DNA of 64,000 nucleotides from JAAYZX01 sp040770645 (GTDB taxonomy: Bacteria > Actinomycetota > Thermoleophilia > RBG-16-64-13). Where the stretch lies: positions 1-64,000 of the forward strand of contig JAXGIS010000007.1 of the NCBI GenBank assembly GCA_040770645.1, written 5' to 3'. The translations under genes were made by a program, and so were the position numbers. The notes under the pieces were generated by a model. That model searched no databases and was not told the origin of the DNA. It saw only the letters and a list, made by a program, of their open reading frames with translations. Below, piece after piece: positions 18,314 through 26,980 of the stretch (its first letter is position 1; every line of letters starts with the position of its first letter).

Positions 18314-18989
18314 CGCTGAAACTGATTTCGAGATGGGTTCCATCGCAGTAAGGCTTACGCCCAGATGCGCCACAGCGACAGAGCGCATAATGCTCGGCCA
18401 CGGTGGGCTGCGCCTTCATCTGGCCGCGCAAGCGGGCCCCGCCCACCACTTTGTAGGGACCGTTGCACGCCAACCCCACCCCCGGGTCCCGTTCCCACTC
18501 GTCGTGCCGTTCACCGTTCTCCGTATAGGCCAGTGCACCAGAAGGGCATCGTTGGATGGTCTGCTTCACCACCTCCGCCGCATCCCCCTCGTCGGGCTTG
18601 ATCCAGGGGCGACGGTCCTTGTCGAACACGGCTGGGGCCCCCCTGACACAGTACCCCACGTGGGAGCATACAGCGCGATTGTCGTGAATGGTGAGTGAGG
18701 AGCCCTGGTAGTCCGAGAACTCACCTTCATCGGTGGCCATAGGTTCCCCCGAGAAACATTGGGCAATGTGCGTGGAGTCACAGAAGGGCTTGGACTTGGA
18801 CCCGCCGCAGCGGCAGAGATAGCTGACCGACTCCAAGGGGAGATACTCGCCTCTCCGCACCCGCAGTTCTCTCAGCCCCGTGACAACATAGGGCCCGTTC
18901 TCGGAGACCTCGATCACCGGCACCTCGGACGACGCTCCGCCTTGTCCTCTATTTTCGTTCCGCAAACGCCCTTTGTCACCACCAGACAT
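18306..18989 (-). CDS. Double CDGSH iron-sulfur protein with divergent ferredoxin domain
   Basis: A 227-residue protein with two CDGSH-type [2Fe-2S] motifs: YLCRCGGSKSKPFCDSTH (residues ~58-75) and YALCRCGASGRKPYCDGTH (~200-218). Between them is a monocluster-ferredoxin-like (Fer4_19-type) segment with CSHVGYCVRGAPAVFD and IQRCPSGAL. This three-part layout is known in bacterial CDGSH iron-sulfur proteins and points to electron transfer or cluster storage in the cytoplasm. The first motif ends in DSTH rather than DGTH, but keeps the three Cys and one His ligands. The gene heads a minus-strand run into the coiled-coil and UbiB genes. Confidence 0.88.
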   Translation of the reverse strand: MSGGDKGRLRNENRGQGGASSEVPVIEVSENGPYVVTGLRELRVRRGEYLPLESVSYLCRCGGSKSKPFCDSTHIAQCFSGEPMATDEGEFSDYQGSSLTIHDNRAVCSHVGYCVRGAPAVFDKDRRPWIKPDEGDAAEVVKQTIQRCPSGALAYTENGERHDEWERDPGVGLACNGPYKVVGGARLRGQMKAQPTVAEHYALCRCGASGRKPYCDGTHLEISFSDE

Positions 18990-19088
18990 AGGTACCCCTC
19001 GTCTTTCGTGTATAGGAATGCAGTCATCGCTGCTGAACTACTGATGCCCATTTGGTCTTCGGGTGAAGCCTCCCGTAAACTCACGACC

Positions 19089-19928
19089 ATGACACTCTGG
19101 CTCTTCGCGCTGCTGCTCTGGCTTGGCTCCCTCACAGCAGGCTTCCTTGGCGCCATGACGGGATTGGGGGGAGGCGTGATTCTTATCCCTCTCCTCACCC
19201 TGGTCTTCCGTGTGGATTTCCGCTACGCCGTTGGGGCAGGGCTGATATCCATCATGGCCGTCTCCGCGGGCTCCGCGGCAGCGTACCTACGCCGAGGCTT
19301 AGTCAATCTCCGCATCGGCATGGGTTTGGAGCTGCTGACCGCCGTGGGCGCCTTGCTGGGGGCCTACATCGCGCCATTCATCGCTACCTCTCAGCTCGCC
19401 GTTGTCTTCGGGACTGTGCTGTTGGTGACGGTGTATCTAACCTCTCGAGGGCACAATGAGGGCGACAGCCACCATGGTGAACGAACACCGTCGTGGATTG
19501 ACCGACTATGCCTGAGTTCCAACTACCAAGAAGACGGCTGCGAGATCCCGTACCATCCTCAACGGCCGGTCCTGAGTGGCACGGTTATGTTGGGCGCCGG
19601 TGTCATCTCCGGGCTGCTCGGCATCGGTGCGGGGGCATTCAAAGTACTGTCCATGGATCACATCATGCGTCTGCCCTTCAAAGTATCCACCACCACCTCC
19701 AACTTCATGATGGGAGTGACGGCGGCAGCCAGCGCCGGCATATACCTGGGCCGTGGCTACATCGACCCTGGCATCGCGCTGCCGGTGTTCCTGGGAACAC
19801 TGCCCGGTGCCCTATTGGGCAGCCGGGTCCTGGCCCGCGCCGACGTCAAACCCCTACGCGTGGTGTTTGCCGTACTGGTCACAGTGGTAGCCGTACGCAT
19901 GATCTGGGGAGGGTTGGCCGGTGGCTGA
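19089..19928 (+). CDS. TauE/SafE-family anion exporter
   Basis: A 279-residue, polytopic membrane protein of the sulfite/organic-anion exporter TauE/SafE family. The paired glycine-rich repeats are visible: GFLGAMTGLGGGVILIPLL near the N-terminus and GLLGIGAGAFKVLSMDHIM in the second half, followed by FKVSTTTSNFMMGVTAAAS. The two halves are joined by a hydrophilic loop of ~35 residues. Start ATG 19089 puts the first helix at the N-terminus; a longer upstream reading into the CDGSH promoter region is unlikely. It overlaps the DUF1634 gene by 8 bp. The substrate is unknown. Confidence 0.85.
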   Translation: MTLWLFALLLWLGSLTAGFLGAMTGLGGGVILIPLLTLVFRVDFRYAVGAGLISIMAVSAGSAAAYLRRGLVNLRIGMGLELLTAVGALLGAYIAPFIATSQLAVVFGTVLLVTVYLTSRGHNEGDSHHGERTPSWIDRLCLSSNYQEDGCEIPYHPQRPVLSGTVMLGAGVISGLLGIGAGAFKVLSMDHIMRLPFKVSTTTSNFMMGVTAAASAGIYLGRGYIDPGIALPVFLGTLPGALLGSRVLARADVKPLRVVFAVLVTVVAVRMIWGGLAGG

Positions 19929-20334
19929 TCAAAAGTCAAGGTCGGGCCCGGGACACGTGGCCACCAGCTCGGGGCCGCCCACCCCCGAGCTGGTCATCGC
20001 CCGTCTTCTCACCGCTATGCTGTGGATCGCAGTGGTGTCGGCTGTTGGGGGAGGGGTATGGTTTCTTATGACCAACGGCGGACAACAGGTCAGCTACGGG
20101 TCACTGGCACCCCCCCGTCCCGAACTCACCAGCCCCGCCGCCATCGTCAGGGACGCCTTCGCAGGCAACCCCGCCGCATTCGTACAGTTGGCCGTCCTGA
20201 CGCTGTTGGTCACTCCCCTGGCTAGGGAGGTCACGGCCTTGTATCTCATGGCCAGGCGCAGGGAGTGGGTGTTCGTGGTGGTAGCGGGGCTTGTGACGGC
20301 CATCTTGGTCTGGGGCCTAACCGGTCGCGGGTAG
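19921..20334 (+). CDS. DUF1634 membrane protein, partner of TauE
   Basis: A 137-residue protein with three predicted membrane helices (LLTAMLWIAVVSAVGGGVWF; FVQLAVLTLLVTPLAREV; WVFVVVAGLVTAILVWGL). The PLAREV-type helix and size fit DUF1634, a family commonly encoded beside TauE/SafE exporters. GTG start at 19921 overlaps the exporter stop by 8 bp, so the pair is translationally coupled. The 3' end overlaps the convergent pntB stop by 18 bp. Confidence 0.75.
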   Translation: MADQKSRSGPGHVATSSGPPTPELVIARLLTAMLWIAVVSAVGGGVWFLMTNGGQQVSYGSLAPPRPELTSPAAIVRDAFAGNPAAFVQLAVLTLLVTPLAREVTALYLMARRREWVFVVVAGLVTAILVWGLTGRG

Positions 20335-21585
20335 ATCAATCGCGCACTCACCGTCCGCCAGCGCCGCGCTCAGCTGCTCTAGGCTGTGTTTGGCGTCTCC
20401 CAGCACCATGACGGTGTGGGGCTGCTCGTAGAGGCTGTTGGGCACGCCTGAGTAGCCGGGCTTGTCATCTAGGTTGAGCACCACCACGTGACGGGCCTCA
20501 TCGGCGCGCAGGATGGGCATGCCGGAGATGGGGGTGTCTTCGGTCTCTACCGCTTGGGGGTTGACCACGTCGCAGGCCCCCACGATGAGGGCCAGGTCGG
20601 TGTCGGCGAAGCGGGGATTGATGGCATCCATCTCGTAGAGCTTGTCGTAGTCCACCTCGGCTTCGGCTAAAAGCACGTGCATGTGCCCGGGCATGCGGCC
20701 GGCCACCGGGTGCACGGCGTAGCGCACGTCTTTGCCCATCTGCTCCAAACGACGGCCCAGGGCCACGGCGTCGGAGGCGGCGTGGGCCAAGGCCAGGCCG
20801 TAGCCGGGCACGATGATGACCGACTCCGCTTCGCGCGCCAGTTGGGCGGCCTGGGTGAGGGGGTCGAGGGAGGGGGTGGGCTGGGGGGTGGGCTCGGGCA
20901 GTACGGCGTCAGACGCAACTACATCGGCGGTCTCGGTGACGACACAGGAATCGGCACCGTCATCATCAAGACCCATGATGGCAACGGGATCAGCTATGGC
21001 CGAGGACGGAACCCGCTTCAGCTTGATCCCGGTGAAGACGCTGATGAGATTTCGGTTCATGGCGCGGCACATCACCTGAGTGAGGATCAGGCCGGAGACC
21101 GCCACCGTGGCTCCACAGGCGATGAGCAGGCGGTTGGCGATAACCATCCCGCAGAGCGCAGCCGCCAATCCGCTACCTGAGTTCAGGAACGAGATCAACA
21201 CCGGCATGTCCGCTCCACCGATCCGTATGGAGAAGACCACGCCGGCCACGAGCGCGAACACGGACAGGCAAAGAAGGGCGACAAGCCATGCCCCCCCACT
21301 CCCCACAGCGGCCCAGACGGCACTCAGGACCATGCCTGCCGCGAGCGCGAACAGAATCACGCTGTGGCGCGGCAGCACAACTGGCGTCTGTCTGATCTTG
21401 TTGTCCAGCTTCCCGGCCGCAACCACGCTGCCCGAGAAGGTGGCGGCCCCCACCACCAGTCCCAAGAAACCAGAGATTTCCGCCGTCAGACCCAGATGCT
21501 CGGCTCCGCGCACCAACTCCACGAAGGAGACCAGAAATGAGGCCAGCCCCCCGGCTCCATTCTGTATGGCTACCAGGGACGGGCC
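20317..21585 (-). CDS. pntB: NAD(P) transhydrogenase beta subunit PntB, copy 1, N-terminally truncated
   Basis: The open frame gives ~420 residues of PntB, lacking about the first 70 residues of the usual ~460-490. Membrane helices occupy the N-terminal half (e.g. VILFALAAGMVLSAVWAAVG). The NADP(H)-binding domain III shows SVIIVPGYGLALAHAASDA, VRYAVHPVAGRMPGHMHVLL, DTDLALIVGACDVVNPQA, and ends KPGYSGVPNSLYEQPHTVMVL. The frame is clean but has no start: at about 21585 it runs directly into sequence that repeats its own 3' region. Between domains is a Pro/Thr-rich linker. The protein would use proton motive force to move hydride from NADH to NADP in the membrane. Confidence 0.85.
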   Translation of the reverse strand, partial: GPSLVAIQNGAGGLASFLVSFVELVRGAEHLGLTAEISGFLGLVVGAATFSGSVVAAGKLDNKIRQTPVVLPRHSVILFALAAGMVLSAVWAAVGSGGAWLVALLCLSVFALVAGVVFSIRIGGADMPVLISFLNSGSGLAAALCGMVIANRLLIACGATVAVSGLILTQVMCRAMNRNLISVFTGIKLKRVPSSAIADPVAIMGLDDDGADSCVVTETADVVASDAVLPEPTPQPTPSLDPLTQAAQLAREAESVIIVPGYGLALAHAASDAVALGRRLEQMGKDVRYAVHPVAGRMPGHMHVLLAEAEVDYDKLYEMDAINPRFADTDLALIVGACDVVNPQAVETEDTPISGMPILRADEARHVVVLNLDDKPGYSGVPNSLYEQPHTVMVLGDAKHSLEQLSAALADGECAIDLPATG

Positions 21586-21587
21586 TG

Positions 21588-22903
21588 GTCGGCGCGCAGG
21601 ATGGGCATGCCGGAGATGGGGGTGTCTTCGGTCTCTACCGCTTGGGGGTTGACCACGTCGCAGGCCCCCACGATGAGGGCCAGATCGGTGTCGGCGAAGC
21701 GAGGATTGATGGCGTCCATCTCATAGAGAGCTTGTCGTAGTCCACCTCGGCTTCGGCTAAAAGCACGTGCATGTGCCCGGGCATGCGGCCGGCCACGGGG
21801 TGCACGGCGTAGCACACCTCTTTGCCCATCTGCTCCAAACGACGGCCAAGGCCACGGCGTCGGAGGCGGCGTGGGCCAAGGCCATGCCGTAGCCGGGCAC
21901 GATGATAACCGACTCAGCTTCGCGCGCCAGTTGGGCGGCCTGGGAGAGGAGAGGGGAGGTGGGCTGGGGGTCGGCTCCGGCGCAGGTGGCGACACTGACA
22001 GCAACTACATCGGCGGTCTCGGTGACGACACAGGTTCGGAAGCGTCGTCATCGAGACATGATGGCAACGGACCAGCATCAGCAGAGGTACGTGAGGACCC
22101 GTTTGAGTTTGATCCGGTGAAGACGCTGATGAGGTTTCGCATGGCGCGGCACATCAACTTGAGTGAGGATCAAGCCGGAGACGGCCACCGTGGCTCCGCA
22201 GGCGATGAGCAGGCGGTTGCCAATAACCATCCCGCACAGCGCGGCCGCCAACCCGCTACCTGAGTTCAGGAACGAGATCAACACCGGCATGTCCTGCACC
22301 GCCAATCCTCACAGAGAAGACCACGCCGGCAACGAGCGCGAACACGGACAGGCAAAGAAGGGGCAAGCCAAACGCCCCCGTCCCCACCCCGGCCACAGAC
22401 AGCACTCGACCATGCCTGCCGCAAGGGCGCAGCAAGATCACGACTGTGATGCGCGCCACAGGTGTCTGCCTGATCTTGTTGTCCAGCTTCCCAGCCGCCA
22501 CCACACTGCCCGAAAAAGTAGCTGCTCCCACCACCAGTCCCAAAAACCGAGAGATCCGCAGTCAAGACCCAGTTGGTCAGCTCCACGTACCAGTTCCACA
22601 AAGGAGACCAGAAGCGAAGCCAGCCCCCGGCTCCATTCTGTATGCAACCAGCGACGGGATCCGGATCATGTTCACCCGCTCTGCAACCAGCCAGCCCAAG
22701 GCGATCCCCAGCAACTGCTACCGGCACGAGAACTCCCATCCATCAGATTGTGACGCTGAACAACCACCGCGACCAAAGCCATAGCCAACGCGAAAGCAGC
22801 TAGGTTGCCGAAACGCCCCCCCGGGGCGTACGAAACCGCGAGATCCCCAGGATCGGATCAGGATGATGGCGAAATCGATCGCCAAACTGCCCCAGTTAAT
22901 CAT
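21588..22903 (-). pseudogene. pntB: PntB copy 2, full-length outline but heavily frameshifted
   Basis: Repeats the 20501-21585 sequence at an offset of 1088 bp, with many single-base indels and substitutions, and then continues into the true PntB N-terminus missing from copy 1 (start ATG 22903, MINWGSLAIDFAIILI, with an AGGAGGG ribosome site upstream on the minus strand). At the other end it lacks the last ~60 codons of PntB, which copy 1 has. The two copies are therefore complementary: together they make one complete gene. At least eight frame changes are needed to read through. This suggests an unmerged overlap of two sequence contigs, one of low accuracy, more than a true duplication. Confidence 0.7.
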
Positions 22904-22917
22904 TCACACCCTCCTGG

Positions 22918-23231
22918 TCAACCAACCCTATCTCCATCAACAAACGTCTCTTTACGTTTGGACTTGAACATCCCGAGCATACGATTGGTGATCGCAAAGC
23001 CTCCCACTAGGTTGAAAGCAGCCATCACTACTGCCACCCCTCCCAAAGTCAAGCTGAAGACATCTGCCTTTCGAAGAACAGCAACACGGCTCCTATGATT
23101 GTGACACCAGAAATAGCATTGGTCATGGACATGAGGGGCGTGTGAAGTCGCTGTGGAACCCGGGATATGAGCAGATACCCTGCAACAGAGGCAATCACGA
23201 ACACCAATATCATCAAGATTACGTCTGTCAT
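22918..23231 (-). pseudogene. NAD(P) transhydrogenase subunit alpha-2 (PntAB), one frameshift
   Basis: Small membrane subunit of about 104 residues in two frames. The N-terminus MTDVILMILVFVIASVAGYL, then HTPLMSMTNAISGVTIIGAV, is the conserved alpha-2 helix pair. The second frame continues LTLGGVAVVMAAFNLVGGFA with ITNRMLGMF, the expected ending. The shift is near 23070. The gene lies between pntA and pntB on the same strand with 14 bp to the pntB start, the usual split-alpha operon order. Confidence 0.75.
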
Positions 23232-23243
23232 AGCCCCATGGCC

Positions 23244-24386
23244 TCAATAGCACCTGCGAGATCTTCCCTCTCGCGAGTGACCAAAGAACGGCTCCACTAT
23301 CTCGTCTGTCAAGTCTGGTTCTCCCAACCCTTTCTTGAACAGGTTCGCCACATACTCATACATGTTCTGCGCGTACATCCACGTGGAGTCCACCGGTACA
23401 GAGCCGGGTATGTTGACTATGCCGCTGACCAGGACATCGTGAGCCGTCACCTGTTATTTGCTGACCCGGCCTGAGTCAGCGCAGTTGCCGCCCTGGTCAA
23501 TCGAGACGTCCACGATCACTGATCCCGGGCGCATTGATCGTGACCATCTCTTCCGTTACCAACACTGGAGCCAACTCTCCCGGCACCAGGGCGGACAGGA
23601 TAATGATATCCGCCTCGGCAACCAGTGGCCGAAGAGCCTCTCGCTCTCTTCTGAAGCCATTCAGAGGAAGAGCTTTGGCATATCCGCCAGGGTCCTATGG
23701 CAAGCTTCGGGAACCTCGAATCCAGCAATCTTCGCCCCAGACTACTGCCCGCCAGTCGAGCCTCCTCGCGAATATCAACGGCTTTAACCACTGTCGCGCC
23801 CAGCCGTTGCGGTAGCGATGGCCTGCAAACCCACAACTCCAACACCGATCACTATCACTTTCGCCGGCATGATGGTCCCGATGGCCGAGGCGACGAGTGG
23901 AATGAAACGAGGGAAGGCAGATGCAGCCATGCAGTACACGGCCTTGTAACCAGTGATGGTGCTCATCGGGGTGAGCGCGTCCATACTTGTGCCGAGATAT
24001 CGCGGAATCCCATCCATAGTGAAGGAAAAATTTGCGATCTCGAAGCGTCTTGATCATCTCGTGGTTATCGGGGGCCGCCGGTGCAAGAAGGTGATAAGCG
24101 TGGCCCCCGGCCGGACCATCTCGGCCTCGTGCTTGCCGACCTTGTCATTGAACACGGGCTGCTTGACTTTAATGACAACATCGGCGCGATCCCACAACTC
24201 CTCGGGGTTCGACACAACCTCAGCACCAGCCTGCACATACTCTTCACCGCCGATAGACGCCAGCACCAGCGTCCGGCCTCTACCAGAACTTCGAACCCCA
24301 TATCTCTTGTATTTGCGAACCTCCTCCTGGGAGCGCCGCCACACGGCGCTCCCCACCCAGATCTCCTTAACCACAGCAAGGATCAT
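23244..24386 (-). pseudogene. pntA: NAD(P) transhydrogenase subunit alpha-1 (PntAA), multiply frameshifted
   Basis: The whole ~380-residue NAD-binding subunit can be traced across several frames. The start MILAVVKEIW at 24386 is followed by the conserved EEYVQAGAEVV and RADVVIKVKQP. Next come MDALTPMSTITGYKAVYCMA and the NAD-binding Rossmann segment IMPAKVIVIGVGVVGLQAIA. Near the 3' end, IVNIPGSVPVDSTWMYAQNM and YEYVANLFKKG are the conserved PntAA C-terminal region; the stop at 23244 lies 12 bp before alpha-2. It needs at least five shifts. As this lies in the poorest-quality stretch of the window, the gene may be intact in the organism. Confidence 0.75.
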
Positions 24387-24829
24387 CGGTCAAGCCTCCC
24401 GTCACGATTCCGAATCGTTTTGTCCACGCGCACGGGCGCATGGATTCAACCTTCAGCCGGACTCTCCGGCGAAGATGGATTGCCCCCGAATCAGTAACCG
24501 CCGCCTTCTCCGCCTGATACGGGTCGTATCATGTTATCTATACAGGTAATAAAGCGAGAGCCTGCGTCACGTTGTCTGTCAAGCCATCTCGTCATGGTAC
24601 CGACACAATCCCCACAATGGGTCTCCCATGGCATCAAAACAAAAGTGAGGCGAAATCCAATCGATGGGCATCTGTGTCGTAGGTATCTACCTTCTTGGAC
24701 GCTAACATCCGAGCCACCTGTCATCTCTGCCGCCGCGGCTGCACCAGGAGCCGCACGCAACCTCCGCAGTATAACATCAGCTGACAGGATAGCACGTGTT
24801 GGTGGGTGCCAACGCCTCGCGTCATACTT
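24387..24829. other. Region between pntA and the Rrf2 gene
   Basis: No recognisable gene. A minus-strand open frame (24491-24760 and beyond) would extend the Rrf2 reading with sequence that matches no known domain, so it is not called. The stretch around 24520-24555 is AT-rich (contains atgttatctatacaggtaat) and could hold the pnt promoter and an Rrf2 operator, but no clear operator palindrome is visible. Confidence 0.4.
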
Positions 24830-25290
24830 GTTCTTCTCCAGTGCAGCAGAATGAGATCTCTCGAGCGACCCCGCATACGTGATTGATATTCCGCTAAAAA
24901 AGCTATCCAGCAGGCCACCCGCTTGGCCACAACCACTGCGTGGGACAACCGGTTTCCCTATCGCACCGCTCCACTCCCATGCACGGGGACAAAACCAGCG
25001 GCCTCCGTCACTCTCAGAACCTCCGCCACGCTGATGGTCTCAGGGTCACGAGCCAGGAAGAACCCTCCCGCCTTCCCTCTGTGACTGCCTACCAACCCGG
25101 CCGCTTTGAGTGTCGTCATGAGTTGCTGGATGTAAGCCTGTGACAGACCTTCGGCCTCCGCGATCTCTTGCTTGGTGAAGACGCGGCTACTCGGCGCGGA
25201 GGCCATGAAGACAAGCATTCTGACTGAATATCGTCCACGGCTCGAAATCGCCACCACAACCTCATCCTCCGCGCAGTCAACGACGAGCAT
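24830..25290 (-). pseudogene. Rrf2-family iron-sulfur transcription regulator, frameshifted in the cluster region
   Basis: Residues ~14-110 give a clear Rrf2 winged helix: ISSRGRYSVRMLVFMASAP, FTKQEIAEAEGLSQAYIQQL, LKAAGLVGSHRGKAGGFFLA, ISVAEVLRVTEA. The frame then stops, but the next frame continues with CMGVERCDRETGCPTQWLW, giving three cysteines with C-x5-C-x5-C spacing, the IscR/NsrR-like cluster ligand pattern. A further frame gives LLDSFFSGISI, the normal C-terminal helix. The break is near 24980. The true start may be a GTG about 14 codons inside. Sitting next to pntA and divergent from a membrane-protein gene, it could respond to redox state or iron and act on either side. Confidence 0.75.
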
Positions 25291-25344
25291 CCGTCCAACA
25301 TCTTCGCGAGCATAGCACAGTAATCATACTTGTGATGAGTAGTT

Positions 25345-25350
25345 TATAAT
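25345..25350 (+). promoter_or_regulatory. Possible -10 element upstream of the small membrane protein gene
   Basis: A TATAAT hexamer in an unusually AT-rich island (25318-25360) within the 165-bp gap between the divergent Rrf2 gene and the membrane-protein gene. No good TTGACA-like -35 is seen 17 bp upstream, as expected if an activator or repressor such as the adjacent Rrf2 protein controls it. Confidence 0.35.
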
Positions 25351-25455
25351 GTATTATGACCCAAAGGTGCAGCCGTCGCCCACCCGCCCTCGGGCTCCGG
25401 GAGGGAGGGGCACGAGGGCGGCACCAATCAATTGCGAGCGAAGGAGCAGGCAATC

Positions 25456-25933
25456 ATGACGAAGCGGGTTTTGGCAACGGCAGTCATGGTTCTTGGCCTG
25501 GCCAGCCTAGCATTGGGCATCGCATTCATCGCTATCGGCCAAAGCAAGGAGAACTATCTCCAGGACGCGATGAATCAAGAACAGATAACCTTGACCTCCC
25601 CGAGGACCGGGTTGCGGCCGGTGAGTTCGTAGATAGCGCCGCCGAAGCCCAGAAGGCGGCGGACTCATTAGATCACACCGCCACGAAATGGGTACCTACA
25701 ACGAAGTTCTGGGCGGACAGCAGTTCGATCGAGTGACCCCAAGACTTGTCTTATGGGCAGGCCATCAACCTGGAGAACTATTTGTACCTGGCGGTCGCTT
25801 CGTTCGGCCTCACCATGCTGGCCAAGGAGTCGGCGTGGGCTTCGTTCTGGCCGGGATAGCCATCGTGATAATCGGCCTGCTTCTATTCCAACGCAGGAAG
25901 CAAGATGCGGGCGTAGCCGACGCAGGGGAATGA
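25456..25933 (+). pseudogene. Small two-helix membrane protein, frameshifted
   Basis: About 155 residues across several frames. The start at 25456 (GGAG upstream) gives a signal-anchor helix ATAVMVLGLASLALGIAFIA followed by GQSKENYLQDAMNQEQITL. The next frame gives LPEDRVAAGEFVDSAAEAQK with AADSLDHTATK. A third gives QAINLENYLYLAVASFGLTM, and the last GVGFVLAGIAIVIIGLLLF, ending at 25933. The overall pattern (helix, helical extracytoplasmic domain, two helices) resembles a small actinobacterial membrane protein often mis-annotated as a LigA-type dioxygenase. No enzymatic motif is present. The gene is divergent from the Rrf2 regulator. Confidence 0.55.
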
Positions 25934-25971
25934 CGACCTCACCCCACATCGCGCGCCGGGCGGGCAATTTG

Positions 25972-26005
25972 GCCCGGCGGCGCCGCTGCAGCGGCGCCGC
26001 CGGGC
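25972..26005. terminator. 34-bp perfect palindrome, likely terminator
   Basis: Seventeen-base arms meeting at ctg|cag (25988/25989) with no spacer, just after the membrane-protein stop. Entirely GC-rich with no U-tract. It matches the style of the other spacer-less intergenic palindromes in this window. Confidence 0.6.
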
Positions 26006-26057
26006 GTCCATCACACCCTACCGTATCTTGCCGGCCCGGACGTGATACTGTTCTCAC

Positions 26058-26390
26058 ATGAGCAACGATAGTCCCGACAAGTCCGCAGTGGTGGCCCGTC
26101 TGGGTACCATCGTTTTCGACAAGGGCAGCTACGACCCGCTGACTGACGTACTGGTCCTGACACGCGGCGAAGCCACCGATACCACAAGCCACATCACACC
26201 CGAGGGACACGAGCTTCATTTGGATCCGGGAACCGGGGAGGTAATGGGACTCACCGTTCGCGGCTACCAAGCCGCCCTCTTCGACGGCCCCATAGAAGTG
26301 ACCCTTCCCGGGCCGCACGAGGACGATCCCATGCGCGCCACGCGCCCTCGCCTGTGGATGAGCTCGCTCTACGGCGGGATGTGCTGCTAA
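26058..26390 (+). CDS. DUF2283-like small protein
   Basis: A 110-residue soluble protein. The middle part (VFDKGSYDPLTDVLVLTRGE, then HELHLDPGTGEVMGLTVRG) fits the DUF2283 pattern of an acidic YDPxxDxL strand followed by D..G.V.G, though it is longer than the usual ~60 residues and ends in two cysteines (GGMCC). The start ATG 26058 lies just after an AT-poor leader, and no strong ribosome site is visible. The 3' end overlaps the convergent flavoprotein gene by 4 bp. No function is known for the family. Confidence 0.55.
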   Translation: MSNDSPDKSAVVARLGTIVFDKGSYDPLTDVLVLTRGEATDTTSHITPEGHELHLDPGTGEVMGLTVRGYQAALFDGPIEVTLPGPHEDDPMRATRPRLWMSSLYGGMCC

Positions 26391-26980
26391 CTGCGGAGCT
26401 TCGTCCCCAACCAAACCAGGTTGTCGCAGAAGCGGTCCAAGGTGGCCAGTGCCTCCACGTCCGCCAAGACGTCACCCGGTTCCGCACCGATGGCCATGTT
26501 CCAGTAACTGGATCCGGGAACCACCATGTCGGAGATCATGAACCACATCAGCAGCTGGGCGTAAGTAAAATTCTGGCCCGCACGCCGGGCCACCACTATC
26601 GGCCCACCCAGTTTGCGCGAGAAGAGGTTCCCACTCCCTCTGGCCACATACCCGGCACGGTCCAGAAGGGCCATGAGGTTTGGCGTTGCCGAACCGAAGT
26701 AGACGGGTGAACCCACGAGGATGATGTCCGCAGCAACCATGGCCCGAAACACACCCTCGAAATCGTCTTCGCTGATGACGCAACCGGTTCCCGGTGTCTC
26801 GCGACAAATGCCACACCCCGTGCACGGCTCGATGGTCAGGTCCCCCAGGCTGATGAGCTCCCCGTCCACACCCTGCGCCGTCATCCGGTCCAGACAGTGA
26901 TGCAGAAGAGCCTCTGTATTGCCACCGGCGCGCGGACTCCCACTGATGGCCACGGCCTTGATCTCCGGCAGCGCGGCCAC
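26387..26980 (-). CDS. NADPH-dependent FMN reductase / iron-sulfur flavoprotein-like
   Basis: A 197-residue flavodoxin-like protein. The FMN phosphate loop is AISGSPRAGGNTEALL, and CTGCGICRETPGTGC (residues ~53-67) is the cysteine cluster typical of the iron-sulfur flavoprotein and multimeric flavodoxin group. GSPVYFGSATPNLMALLDR is the second flavin-contacting segment. It probably transfers electrons from NAD(P)H or ferredoxin. The PadR-type regulator ends immediately before its start on the same strand, so the two form an operon in which the regulator may sense a substrate of the reductase. Confidence 0.85.
   Translation of the reverse strand: MAALPEIKAVAISGSPRAGGNTEALLHHCLDRMTAQGVDGELISLGDLTIEPCTGCGICRETPGTGCVISEDDFEGVFRAMVAADIILVGSPVYFGSATPNLMALLDRAGYVARGSGNLFSRKLGGPIVVARRAGQNFTYAQLLMWFMISDMVVPGSSYWNMAIGAEPGDVLADVEALATLDRFCDNLVWLGTKLRS

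Noticed and set aside
24491..24829. C-terminal extension of the Rrf2 protein
   Set aside because: The open frame continues past the family's normal end but matches no domain and runs through an AT-rich likely promoter region.
25456..25933. LigA-type ring-opening dioxygenase
   Set aside because: Such names are attached to similar small membrane proteins in databases, but no dioxygenase motif is present; it is a membrane protein.
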